Shown in pieces: positions 12,870-24,729 of a stretch of 64,000 nt of DNA. The notes under the pieces are model-generated. The model was not told where the DNA came from. It saw nothing but the letters and a program-made list of their open reading frames with translations, and ran no database searches. The translations under genes were made by a program, and so were the position numbers. Origin of the DNA: Dryas octopetala (taxonomy: Eukaryota > Streptophyta > Magnoliopsida > Rosales > Rosaceae); contig OY992835.1 of the NCBI GenBank assembly GCA_963921425.1, positions 14,880,001-14,944,000 of the forward strand, read 5' to 3'. Each line of letters opens with the position of its first letter. The first letter of the stretch is position 1.

Positions 12870-13343
12870 AATATTTACTGGATATTTGTGTTAGCGATTT
12901 CTCACCCCTCTTGAATACAACAATGGAAAGGGGAGGTAATCAGTTCTGAAAGCTCACATTTTTTAAACAATTTAAATGAAATGTCATTACTTAAGAAACA
13001 AGTTGGGCATAATATATACTTGTGCTCATTTCAGATGCCATAACATTACCCACAAAAATCCAAAATGGTATTTGGGCTGGGAAACCTTTATACTATATGG
13101 AATCATCAGTTTGACACATCAAACATTAGATATATAGATAACCAAATTAACAAGAGACCAAGAATGACTACCTAAGAGAGATCTTGGATCACATTGGCCC
13201 AAAGTACTCCAGAACATAGGCTGAAGATCACAAAGAGCTTAGACGAAGGCCTGCAGCAAAATATGATCACAACTTAGAACTTTGTGACTCCCAAAATAGC
13301 AGAAAACTTAAATTTGGGCAAGATAGAACCTTTATCTGCTTAT

Positions 13344-16300
13344 TCAAACAAGCTCCGTATTATTTTGAAGTACTTCACTAGCAACATTCATCTGTGAATA
13401 TCTGCAAGTTGAAGAAAATAAATTCAAATATGCATAACACCACTCTAACACAACCCTGTACGATTAGGTGAGATTTTGGCAGGCATAAAATTTGTGCTTG
13501 ATAACACATCAGGTAAACTTACCTACGAGGCTTGTTTTGCCGCTGCCCATACTCATCACCCACAATCTCTGAATAAAAAAATAAAATAAAATAACCTATG
13601 TTACTCTACCACACATACCAATTAATAAAGTATTTAGAGGCCAGCCCAAGGGTAAAAAAATGTGGGCTAACTAAAGGTAAGATAATGTCTACCAGGCCTC
13701 TGAGAAGGCTTCCATTCGCTATTGGTTTTATTTGCACCATTTTCTTTGCTGCAAATTAACAGAAAAAAAAAAAAAAAAATCAGAATGGCACACATGAATG
13801 TTTCTATAAAAAGATCTTGAATAAGAAAACCCTTTTAACAATTATTTCAACTTGAATAAGAGAAGTTTAATTAAGAAAGATAAATAAAGAAAAGGATGAT
13901 TTTTGACCAAAGCAAGAAAAAAGGAATAACATCCTCTTAAAAGAGACTAATTTAACAGGCTAAGCTAGACACCACCATATGCAGGTTATGATACAGGAAA
14001 GATCATTATCTTAGAATCTTAAATAATCAAAGAGAACCATACTACCAACCTCAAAGAACCCATAGAAGATGTCTGTCCTGAAGGTTGAGCATGATAAGAA
14101 CCATCAACAGTAATATAGGGTGGACAATATGTAGCCCCTAAAGCTCCTGCAGCACCCGCCAATACAGGCAACCTGAAAGAATTCAAATATATATCACCAT
14201 AGATCATTTAAAAAATAAAGGAATCACCCCATTAGAAGAGAAAAAGCATTGCATTGAACTCCGCCCTCACAGATGTAGTTCCTATAAGATACATATATAC
14301 ATTGCCCCTCCTCTCAGCAGTGAAATACATAAAGTAGACAAAATAATTCCTACGCCAAAGCAACTACTAACTGAACTTAAAAAAGGAAAAACTTCCGATA
14401 ACCCACAAGATCTAAAAGAAGATAAAATAAATGAAATAATCTGTGCCAGCATATTAAAAATTACAACCCATACCATGTCATTTCAGAATTTCCTAAACCA
14501 AGTTGTGGCTGAGCAACGTATCCAGGGAATGCCATGCCAACAGCAGGAACTCCAATGCCCCCAGGATGCTGGCCCCCAAATTGCATAACTGTACAATCTC
14601 CAAGCAGATAACATTCCAAATTATTAAAGCTCAAATTATATTCTATCCAGAGAAATTGATATCTGACAATGTATCCAATAACATTACCAGGCAAAAAGGC
14701 TGGAGTAGCAGGAAAGTTTGGATCTCCATGGTTAACACCCATAGTCCCAGTGGGTCCCATAACCTGAGCCCCACCGAAAGTAAGAGTGCCCCTTCCACTA
14801 ACTTGAGCACTGCCTTTTCCCTTTCCAATCAGCACACCTTTAGATTTACTTGAATCTGAAAGTGATTCAACTTCTCCAGATTCAAAGGAATTTGATGAAA
14901 GAGTTCTTTTGGGTGGAGAGGAAGCTTGAGATCCACTTCCAGGACGCTGTCCCAACTGCTGGGGAGGAGCTTGTAAAGCCATTTGAGGTCTATTTTGAAC
15001 AGGATTACGCTGAACAGTATGGGGATGCGTTGATGGAGAAGCTCGTGTGATTTGGTTCTGAGACACAGCAGGTTGATAACTCATCTGTCCTGGGATAACA
15101 CCCCTTCCCTGAACCCTGGACCGAGGAGCTTGAGTAGTATTGACCAATGAGGACCCAGAAGATGACATTTGCAAGTTCGTCAAAGTCTTCCCAGCAGCTG
15201 GATTGGAGTCATCAATATAAAGCTTGTCCAAACCAACAGGTTCAGCTATATTCTTCCCTCGCATCAATGCATTGCCATGTGGGACATGAAAACTCTCCTC
15301 CACTACAGATGGGCGAGGATTCCTCTTAGCACTCCCAGCCTGTACGTCCCTTTTTTGAGACAGTGTTATGTCTTTACTGGAAGAGCCTGATGGGTAAAAA
15401 GGAGGAGAAGCCGAATTCAAGCTTGATGCAAAGACATTTTTCCTAGCAGGAACAGGGTCAGATTCTGCATTTGATGTGGGAGCAAAATTTCTCTCTGAAT
15501 TCATTTGCAAAGTTTTCTCGACAAGCTTTCCAGACCTGAAATTAAAACCAGCATGACAGCTATTTAGAAACAAATCATGAATTGAACAAAAAGATTGATT
15601 AGTGCCATAATAAAAGGCTATACTCACTGTTTGTTTTGTGTTGAGGATGTCTGTCTGTTATTTCTAAAAGCAGGTTCATACCTTCTGGGCCCTCTCCCTC
15701 TCACACCCTTGGGTACCTGTCTCGGATTATTATTTTCAAATTCTTTGGACCTGTTTCCTCTAACATACCCACGATCAATACCTCCTCGGTTTCTTCCACG
15801 ACCTAGATAATGACCCTTTGAAGGTTTCCTTCCCTGAATTTTATAAGGTGTACATTAGAAAGTCAGGTGAGAGATGGAAAAATATATTTAGAACAGAATA
15901 TCATGAGGAATGCCCATATATACAACCATTACCTCTTCGTAGTGCCTTTCCTGCAAAGTTATCTCCTCAAACTTGTCATGCCCCCATTTCCTGTCATCTT
16001 TGGACTCCCACAACTTCCTTCCACCATGTGTTCGCCTAACTCATTTATACCCCAAAAAAAAAATCAAAAACTTATTCATGCATAGTAAAAGAAAGAATAG
16101 ACCAAGAAATTATTCATAATAATTGACAAATTTCACTAACTCGCAACATAGAGAGAAACTTATCCTTATAAAAGAATGGCATTATATCTTATTGAAATCA
16201 TTTTTCAATCAAATATTTGCACGGAAAAACATATCCTCAATCATAAATAACCAGCCCAACAAGACCAGGAAAGAAACTGTAATGCCCACATCTATACAAG

Positions 16301-17196
16301 AAAGTAGCACACTAGCACAGATGAAGCTTAAGGACACCTGAACCAAATAAAAATTCTGACAATCCCATACCACAGTCTATAATAAGAAGAAGAAAAAAAC
16401 TACGGTCATAGAAGTCAAAAACCACAAAGTATTTGTGCATAACCATCACTTTGGCCCCTCCGATACTATGCCTCCACTCAAACAACTTTAATACGTACAA
16501 AACAACGAAATGGGTAAGCTGAGTAAATAAAAAACAGGAATGATGCCTATGGAGAACAGTGATTGGTGAAAAAACACTATCACAAGTTGACTTCCATTTG
16601 TATAAATCCCATCTACCAAACTACACCTACATTCCATGGACTGCAAATGCAATAACAAAACATAAACCATACCTGTGGCGACCACCGGCATTTTCCCTGA
16701 AGCGGTCATCATGCATATAAAAAGCCCCAGCAGTGGGCACTGCAAAGGGCTCATTCTCCTTCTTCTCCTCATCTTCTGCAGCTTGATTCCCCGCATGCTC
16801 ATCCATGGACTCTTCCACAGACCTCCTCCCATCACCGTCCGATTCTTTCACTTCCAAAACCTCAATCCTGCCACCGGTCTCACCTTCGCGGTCTCTCTCC
16901 AAATAACCTTCCCCATCCACTTCTTCCTCAACCTCTTTTTCTTCATCAATCGCTTCTTCTTCTTCGTCTTCAACGCCCAATTCTTCGTCATCATCATCAT
17001 ACTCCGCGGCCCCACCTTGATCGTCCGATTCATCAGAGTGAATTGGAGCTCTCCGATCCACCCTCGGCTTTTCCCTCACCTCTTCTTCACCTTCCTCATC
17101 ATCGCTAGCGGCCGCCCGCCTCCGCATCGCCAATGATCGCTTCGCTTCCTCTGGATCACTCTCATAATCCACATCTTCCTCACCCGCCGAAGCCAT
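13344..17196 (-). CDS. CASC3 (MLN51): CASC3/Barentsz (MLN51) eIF4A3-binding exon-junction-complex protein
   Basis: Nine exons on the minus strand: 16673-17196, 15933-16035, 15628-15833, 14688-15535, 14474-14588, 14050-14172, 13693-13748, 13523-13568 and 13344-13401. Every junction is GT-AG and in phase; total 2079 nt, 692 residues. The acidic N-terminus (residues 1-150) leads into the Btz/SELOR domain at about 150-215, with AVPTAGAFYMHDDRF in exon 1 and GGRKLWESKDDRKWGHDKFE in exon 2. This domain clamps eIF4A3 on RNA in the exon-junction complex. An Arg/Gly-rich RNA-binding stretch follows in exon 3 (RGRGRNRGG), then a long disordered Ser/Pro/Gln-rich tail. ATG at 17196 is the first in-frame ATG. 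No lesion is seen. Confidence 0.94.
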
Positions 17197-17900
17197 CAAT
17201 TCAACTCCAAAACAACAAAAACCCTAAATCCCCAAGCTTCAACAATCCAATAAAATCTCAAGAAAAGCCTAAAAATCCAAACGTTCCTTCCTAGAGAAAC
17301 AAAAACCAGCAGTCACGCAAAACCCCACTCAATCAAAACCCAAACTTTCTGAAAAGCCAAACACGAATTCAACCAAATCAGGAAAGAAACCAAAATTTCG
17401 CGAGAATCAAACGCCAAATATGTACATTTAGACAAAATCGAAACCCTAGAGGGTCAAATTTGGCATGAACTAGGGGACTGAATTTGGGATTGGGATCTTA
17501 CTCGTGAAACCCTAGAGAGGGCGAGAGAGAGACATAGAGAGATTTTGGGGCTTTTGGATGAAGATGCCGTCATAAATTGAAAGAGAAAGACTTGGGGAGG
17601 AGTTAAATATAATTACGGAAATATCTGAGACGATGAAGAAATTGTAAAGGGGTAATTTGGGAAATTCAAGAGTGGGGAGAGCTTTGATGAGAGGTTGGGG
17701 GAGTGGTCAGGGGTTTGAGACGTCAGACGTGAGAGAAGTCCAGTAGTACAATACTATCCTTCAGTTTAGTTAGATTCTGACACGTCATATGCTTACCATT
17801 CGGTCACATTTGGATTGGCTTACGTTTGCTAGGTGATCTCCACCAATCAACTTCTGCCTGGAAGATTAGCCCACATCAGCCAACTGACCATTAAAACAGT
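17197..17900 (-). promoter_or_regulatory. 5' UTR and promoter of CASC3
   Basis: AAACCCTA-type motifs (telo-box-like, ACCCTAAA or AAACCCTA) occur near 17220, 17451 and 17509, as is usual for housekeeping and RNA-processing genes in plants. GAGAGAG tracts lie near 17518-17535. A CGA/GTAAGA-like donor near 17500 suggests a 5' UTR intron, but I could not fix the acceptor. Confidence 0.4.
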
Positions 17901-19066
17901 GACCAAAGTTGGTGTTCTGTTTTTTTTTTTGGTTAAAAAAGTTGGTGTTCTTTAGCTTCTTATGCAAGTTTCATGTTCAATTACATTTTTTGAAGACACC
18001 ACAGCACCAAAACAATAGAACGTGCCCAAACCAACGAAGGATGCTCTCATCAAGAAAAGGAGAGTCCGCAAGCTTTGTTACTCAAGAAATCTGTCATCAT
18101 GGAGGACTCAGAATTAGAGAAAAGCAATTTCTTCGAGAAGATTGTTCGGTTGTCAGAATTATTATATATGCAAGTTTGTGTCTTTTGTAATATGGGAAAT
18201 TTGTTGAATTTTTTAGGTTTCTTGTCCTCCCCCATACTTTTTGCACAAATTGAAGAGTAAGGAAGTGATTCTTCTAATGGGATGATAATGCATTGTCAAA
18301 GCACAAAAGGAAGGTTTTAACTGGTTGTGCGAAGAATACCACAGATGTCAAAATTGAGAAGAGAAAATCTAGGCAGAGAATTTTATGGTGCTTACTAGTT
18401 ATGTTATGGATTTTCTCAGTTTTATGTTTTTTATGTTTGTGACAAGCATCAAGCTATCCAATGGGGTTATGTATGGGGTAGGACAATAAAAATGGCATTG
18501 ATTTATGCGGAGATGGTTTTTTTGTCCCACAAAACCGAATCTAATTGAGTACTAATCGAACCGCACCGATCGGTTTTAGTCGTGCACCGCGCCAAGCCGC
18601 CCCTTGTTGGCGTCGAAAATTGTTTGCATACTATCCCTCTCGAACCACCAAAATGCCCCAACCAACCAACCCACACCGCCCATCGAACCCAATCGCAACC
18701 GAGAAGTCGGTAATCGACTGGGTTCAGTTCGAAATCAGTCCACCTGCGCAGCATCTCTCCACCCCTATTTCGGGTCGATTACCGACCAATCAGTTCAGTA
18801 ACAGATCAATTCCACCCCTAGATTTATGGTAATTGTGATATGAAGAAAATGAAATTGAACCAAGGCAATTGGCACATGAAAGGTAAAAAATGTCCTTCAT
18901 TTTAGATTCGGCATAATGTGACAGTAGGTGCCACATTCATTGTCACATTTCATAAATTTGGGTGGTTAATTGTCAATTTTTTTTGTGGTAAAATTGCACA
19001 AACCTAATAGTTGGGGTGGTGCTAGTAAGAAAAAGCCTTAATTTTATGGTAGTATTTTATTTGAAT
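17901..19066. other. Intergenic sequence, no gene recognised
   Basis: About 18530-18820 is more GC-rich and rich in repeated ACCGA/TCGGT words, and could be a transposon scrap. The overlapping frames there on both strands have no family resemblance that I can see. Confidence 0.3.
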
Positions 19067-19229
19067 AATGCTATACTTACCACATTTTTATACCATATTT
19101 TTATATAATCTGATGTGTCATTATTTTATTGGACAAAGTTTTTATTTTTATTTTTTAGTATCCAATGTATGAATGCCATGTAAGTTGCCACATAAGGTGG
19201 TATGAAAATGTGGTATATGTAGCACTATT
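19067..19229. mobile_element. MITE with imperfect terminal inverted repeats
   Basis: About 163 bp, AT-rich and without a frame. The left end AATGCTATACTTACCACAT is mirrored at the right end: the reverse complement of 19200-19229 reads AATAGTGCTACATATACCACAT..., with a matching run over about 30 bp. This is typical of a non-autonomous DNA element. The target duplication is not clear. Confidence 0.65.
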
Positions 19230-19306
19230 GATTTTATTTATTCAATTATAAACTTATTCTTTGATAAAAAAAACTATAAATTTATTTTAAATCTTACTTA
19301 TTTTCT

Positions 19307-19493
19307 ACAAGAGTATTGTGTGATCACAAATTTGTATTCCAAATAAAGGATCCTAAATGATGTGTTAGTGTTTTATTGATTCATATATGGCCCACTGTAA
19401 GGTTCATTTATTTCACAACAACTAGAAGACTAACCTATGTAATGACATATCATTGGGGATACAAATTTGAATACCAAGTATTATCATTCTTGC
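19307..19493. mobile_element. Second short MITE-like inverted repeat
   Basis: ACAAATTTGTATTCC near 19327 is mirrored by GGGGATACAAATTTGAATACC near 19455-19475, and the match extends imperfectly towards both ends. No coding content. The superfamily is not assignable. Confidence 0.45.
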
Positions 19494-20942
19494 AAATAAG
19501 TCATGGATTAAATTTACACATAGTGAATACTGACTAGTATTATTGTTCAAAAATTGTTTTTGAACAGATTTTAATAATTATATTAAAGACAAGTTTAACA
19601 CTTATAAATTGACTTAAAAACCATAAATATTAAATGATAAAGTACTCTTTTCAGAAATAAAATGTAAATGTAAAAAAAAAAAAAAACTGGAAAAAAAAAA
19701 AAGAGAGGGACCAAAAGAGAAAGAAATAAAATAGTTGGGTGAACTTGTGAAGTGTTTAATATAGGTAAGGCCCAAGGATATCATAGTTTAGTTTCTTGGG
19801 TTTTGAGCCTAGCTTGATCCCTCATTTGTGATTTGTACAAAGAAAATAAAAAGTCAAATATAGGTATAATGTATTTACCACACAGTTCTCCACTTAACTT
19901 TTTCTTTTTGGCAAAAAAAAAAATAAAATAAAATTTTGAGTTGGATATTTGATATGGTATTAAAGTTACCAAATGAATATTGCCTAAGAGTGATCATTTA
20001 TAGAATTTTCAATAACTGACCAAAAAAAAAAAAATTACATGTCATGTGTACGATCATGTAAAACAAGCTTTACGTACTAGTCCAATATGGGTTTATAAGT
20101 GTCATAATATAGGTATATACTTCCATGGACGTAGCTACATTAACGCCTAACGAGGCCATGACTCCAAATTTTTAAATGTATTTAGTATTTTAATAAATGT
20201 TTAAATGTATGTAGTATTTTAATAAATTTGTAAAAACTATATAAATTTACCAATTAAAAAAGTATTTGATAAATTAAAAGAAATGGAAGATGTTATTTGT
20301 CCTAGGTAAGAAGATTCACTTTTACTATGTTCGTAACGTTTCCTCTCAACTTTTTTTCCCCAACTTACACTATAACAAAAAGGGATATCGCCAACATTCA
20401 TATATTAGATTATATGATGTTAGGTAATTGGGAAACAAAAGTTTAGAACAAACAACATTTTCTCAAGAAAATTGTTGCCTTTTTAATTATTATTTTTGTA
20501 CTGTAATTATGAGTTGGTAATAAAAATTTGTGATTTTGTACTTTTCCCTTGGTTTTTTTTTTTTTTGGTCATGGCCCTTAGTTTTAGTTTCCTTTTATGT
20601 TTTTGCAACGCATCTAAGGCAGTTCTTAAGATAGGGGTTGTCTACTGTCCCCAATCAGGGGCAGCCCCTTTGAGATTAAAGGCAGGTCCATGGTGTACTT
20701 GTCATAAAATTTTCAAATATTGTTTTAATCGTAAATTTGTCCATTTTAAAAGAGGATGAAATTTCAATAAAAATTCATTTCAAAAGGGAATTAATTAACC
20801 AGTATTTTGGCGACTAACAAAAAGGCTAGTCATCATATAATTGCCTCTTTCATTAAAACCCAACATAGAATTGTTTTTTTATTTTGATGATGATCACATC
20901 TATTTGGCCTAGTACAAAATACAAATGGTAGCTAGTCAAGGA
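19494..20942. other. AT-rich intergenic sequence
   Basis: No gene was found. A CACTATAACAAAAA string at 20368 resembles a CACTA-type terminus, but no partner end is visible. Several poly-A and poly-T runs are present. Confidence 0.35.
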
Positions 20943-21414
20943 CTAGTAATTTTTGATGCACAACTTGGAGCAGCTCATCACACAGCCTTGTATTTTCTCT
21001 GGATCTGCAATACAAAGAAGCCATTTGTAAGTATACATGTGATAAAAATTCTGGGATTTATTAGTAATTGGAAGCTCAATTATAATCAAGAAAAAAACAT
21101 GAAAAGTTAGTAAATTTTGAGAGAATTATTATATATATATATATACCAGAGCCCACATTTGCACACATGAATTTTGAACAGCTATAAGTGCAGTTGCAGA
21201 GATTATCTGGGATGGACTTGGAGTGCTTGCATTTGCCTAAACAGAGGGAGGCACACCACAGGGGCTTAGTCACATGGCACTGTGAATAGCATTTCCCAAG
21301 GCAATCTTTCACAGCTGGCTCTGTGCCTTCATGCCCTTCAACTGCTGCAAGCATCAAAACCACCAGTACTACTGCACCCATTGCCACAAGTCTCCTCATA
21401 CCCATTTTCTCCAT
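20943..21414 (-). CDS. Thionin-like secreted cysteine-rich peptide
   Basis: Two exons, 21147-21414 and 20943-21004 (minus), joined in phase through a GT-AG intron; 109 residues. A hydrophobic signal peptide (about residues 8-27, MGAVVLVVLMLAAVEG) precedes a Cys-rich body with CLGKCYSQC, CASLCLGKC and CNCTYSC motifs. The second exon adds GCVMSCSKLC. This C-x3-C-x3-C layout, with a late exon carrying C-x3-C-x3-C, is that of plant thionin-like proteins, which are secreted and thought to act in defence or signalling. It is more diverged than the copies at 28-62 kb and lies on the opposite strand. It appears intact. Confidence 0.8.
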
Positions 21415-22849
21415 TAGCCTCTTTTTTTTTTTTCTCTCTCTCTCTCTCTGTGTATCAAAGGCTGAGAGAAAGTCTGGAATTTATAACACAAATGCTTGCA
21501 CATGAAATTCATGAGTGATTCTTAATTTCTTGCCCAAAAAATTTATTCATTCTGTTTCTGCATTTAGTGTTGTATATGATGTTCTTTGTTTTGGCCTACT
21601 GCATGCCAATTACCATCCAATTTCATTAATATATGGTTTTCTTGTCATTAATTTGTGGATAATGTTTTTGGCATAGGACAAGCAATCACCCAGCCCCTCC
21701 ATTATTAATGCTCTTCTCATTGTCCAAAACTGTACATGTTTTGGGCATGCAAAACATCTGTCTACTTTCAATAGCATGTAAAACATCTGTCTGTGCGCAT
21801 CTCACAAAACGAGAGCATGCACTAGAAACAACTTAAAAATATTCCTGGAAAATTATGTCTGAATTCACATAATTTGGTTATAATTAATGTAAGATTTCAT
21901 TAAGCTTGTTAGGATTTTCTTATTATGAACATATCTGAATTTACTTCTTCATAGTCACATATAATGAACACATATTACTGGATTCTTCTCAAAATTTTCC
22001 CATATTTACAAAGCACTAAATTAATGACAGAGAGAAATGAGAACCACATACCATGCTGGCACTCTTTCACTTTCAGTGCCATAGATCGAAGGAAATTCCT
22101 TGCTGATTAATTACTCCATATTTGTGAAAGATCGACCATCAAATATGTACATATGTAATGTGACCCCAATTATATGACCTATATATATATATATATATCA
22201 TTCCCAAGAGTGACTGCATGTTGTTTAACCAAAGTAAGAAATTAATCAAACACAAAGAGGCAGAAAAGAAGGCAGTTGTGGTTGATATGTTGTTGGTATT
22301 GTAACTTGGGCAAGCATATGCATGCAGCTTTGATGAGTGCTATACAGAGTGTTACTTTGTAAGTAAAATAAGTGAATAAAATATTAAAATTAAGTGGATG
22401 GGATCTAGGTCCTATACACTTCTCCAACATGTCCAGGACATTAATTAAATAATTTGTGCTCTACACTTCTATATATATATGAAATAATATTTGTTAAACA
22501 AAAGTGATGAAGAGAGTTTCTACCATCTTGGATTAATATACAAGGAATCCTACCTTAATGCACAAGAAAGAAATAATAATCTAGGATTATTAGAATTTAG
22601 AATGAATCCTTATTGGATTTTACTTGTCTATCAATACCTTCTTCCTCCTTAAACCCCTTTGTTGGTCTTTTGTCTTTTCTCCAAGAAGACTCTCTTAGCT
22701 AGACTCTTAACTTCCTGCTTCAAATTAAAGTGTGAACAATTAATATGACCATGCTTAAGCTCAATGCTGCTCTGAGATATCTCCACCACTATCAACCATT
22801 CCCAATCCTTCTTCTTCTTCTTCTTCTTCCCTAACCATTATGCACCTTC
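21415..22849. other. Intergenic sequence with promoter of the thionin-like gene
   Basis: A TATAAATT box on the minus strand lies about 60 bp upstream of the ATG, next to a (CT)n tract at 21435-21449. The rest is AT-rich, with a (TA)n tract at 22181-22198. No further gene was recognised. Confidence 0.4.
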
Positions 22850-23470
22850 ATCGAGCTTCCTCTCTCTGCATGGCACCACCAGCTTCCACGCCGAGAATCT
22901 GCTGTCTCGCGCCACCTCCAGGAAATCAAAAAATGCCGTTATCGTGCCACGCCAAACTCATTTTCCTCTAGCTAGTTCGCATTCCAGTCCCGCTGGGATC
23001 ATCATCCCCGGCTTGGCCCCCAAACAACTTCGCCGAGTCCTCCTGCTTGAGCTTCCACTGTCGCTGCCAAAAACAGCTCGCAAAACCCAGAGAAGATCAC
23101 CAACTCGATCGCACCCGACTTGACTCGCGCCACCCCGAATTTTTTCTGCCACCAGCCAACCTCGCTGCGACAGGCCACCTCAGAGAAGTCCCTGCGCCAA
23201 CAAGCTCGCAGACAAGAGCCCAGCTGCATGAGCCTAGAACCAGGCCCACGCCAAGCTCCACTCACCAGCAAACCAGCTCCACCTACGTCGGAGCTTTCTC
23301 CATTGCCTAGCCCGAGCGCCAGAGTCCTTCCGCATGAACTACCATGGTCGCTGCACCTTACATATTTACTGGGCAAGGGGGCGGGGCTGGGAATGTGTTG
23401 GGTGGGGATGAAGGTTGTCGGGCAAGGCTTGGGGCTGAGAAAGGGTTTTGGGTTTTGGTTTTTTTTTTTA
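22850..23470. other. Isolated GC-rich island of unknown nature
   Basis: About 600 bp is clearly GC-rich within AT-rich surroundings. Frames are open on both strands (23002-23376 minus; 23047-23503 plus), which is what high GC alone would give. No domain is recognised. It is preceded by a (CTT)n run at 22812-22827. A fragment of a retroelement leader is possible. Confidence 0.35.
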
Positions 23471-23671
23471 TTTGTTTGTTTTTGTTTTAATTTTATTTTA
23501 TAATTGTTTATAAGGAAATTACATATTTGCCATTCAAACTAAAAGCATTCATCCAAAATAGACGGAATGGGTCAAAATTGAACAAATTAGATAATAAATT
23601 AACTAAAATAAAACTTAAAAAAGAACATGATCAAAACTAAACTAGGTATGCAATTTCCTCTAATCCAAGTA

Positions 23672-24080
23672 AAGGTGTCAAACGGGCCGGACCGATCCAT
23701 TTAAGTTGAGCCTATCGTGCTTTTGTGCCGTGTTCGAGCTGTCCCATATAGCTAAGATCTAAGCCCGACACGACCCACGGGTCATTCATGCTCATGCCAT
23801 GCCTTAAATGGGCCGGCTTATAAATTTTTTTTATTTTTATTTTTTAGGATAATAAAACTAATCTTATGATATTTTTTCTTATTTATAATTAAATATTAAT
23901 ATTATTTTTCATAAAAATTGAATATTTTTGTTAACTTTTTTTTTAAAAATAAAAAAATTAAAATTAAAATAATCATGCCTAATTCGGCCCATTTCGTGGC
24001 TTGTGCTTGTGCCGTGCTTGGCCGTGTCGTGCTCGTGCTTGTGTCGTGCTCATGCCCGTCCCAACTGTTTGACACCTCTA
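23672..24080. mobile_element. Mutator-like MITE with 10-bp target duplication
   Basis: The 409-bp element starts AAGGTGTCAAAC and ends GTTTGACACCTCTA, which are inverted copies. It is flanked on both sides by AATCCAAGTA (23662-23671 and 24081-24090), matching the 9-10-bp duplications of Mutator-like elements. The interior repeats GTGCTTGTGCCGTGC-type words near the right end and holds no coding frame. It lies about 640 bp upstream of the F-box gene ATG. Confidence 0.8.
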
Positions 24081-24090
24081 AATCCAAGTA

Positions 24091-24729
24091 ATTCCTTTTT
24101 TTCAGATGCGCCTCCTTCATATCTCTCTCACGACCTCCCTCCCCCTCACTTTCTCTCAGTTTCTCCAACGATCGCCTCCTACCCACTCTTTCAGCTCCCC
24201 CTCCGTCGTCTACCTCCGCCTCTCCTGATTTTCCTCTTCCCCCTCGACCTAAAAACCCTTAGATCGCAATTCCCAATCGCAAAAAAGGTAATTTTGTTTT
24301 TTCAGATTTTGTAAATTTTCGATTCATGCCTGCATGTTGGATTTCCGCTGGGTTTTGTTTTTTTGGTCTGAAAAAGTTGATTTTTTCAAGTTTCAGGCTA
24401 ATTCCTTCTCTGCTTTCTCTACTGTTCTCAGCTCTCTCTACTGCTGTCTGCTTTCGTTTAGGTATACGAGCTTCCTCTAATCTCTCTTTTTACAAGTGTT
24501 TTGTGTTTTATAAGTGTTTGGCTAATTTAGAGGTTAATTGATTTCTGTTATTCCTCTCTTTCAATTTTATAATTGTTTGGGTTGATTTGTAGGTTAATTG
24601 ATTTTAGAGTTGGCTTATTCCTCTCTTAGTCTTACTATATTCAGTGGCTGATGGATGAATAGCTAACAAATAAAATTAGTGACCATAGCCAAGATTTCTT
24701 TTGAATATTCATCATCATCAATACCAAAC
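24091..24729 (+). promoter_or_regulatory. Promoter and 5' UTR of the F-box gene
   Basis: A pyrimidine-rich leader (CCTCC, CTCTCT, TCTTCCCC at 24107-24250) ends near AAAAAAGGTAATTTTG (about 24282-24297), which looks like a 5' UTR donor. The T-rich sequence that follows would be the intron. Upstream in-frame GTG sense codons (24679) are ignored in favour of the ATG at 24730. Confidence 0.4.

Noticed and set aside
14503-15390. Several plus-strand frames of 60-116 residues
   Set aside because: They overlap the CASC3 exons in antisense and show no domain.
18503-18832. Overlapping frames of 83 and 95 residues
   Set aside because: Both strands are open because of local composition; repeated ACCGA words suggest a repeat fragment, and no product is recognised.
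20368-20381. CACTATAACAAAAA as a CACTA terminus
   Set aside because: No matching second end, no subterminal repeats and no duplication could be found.
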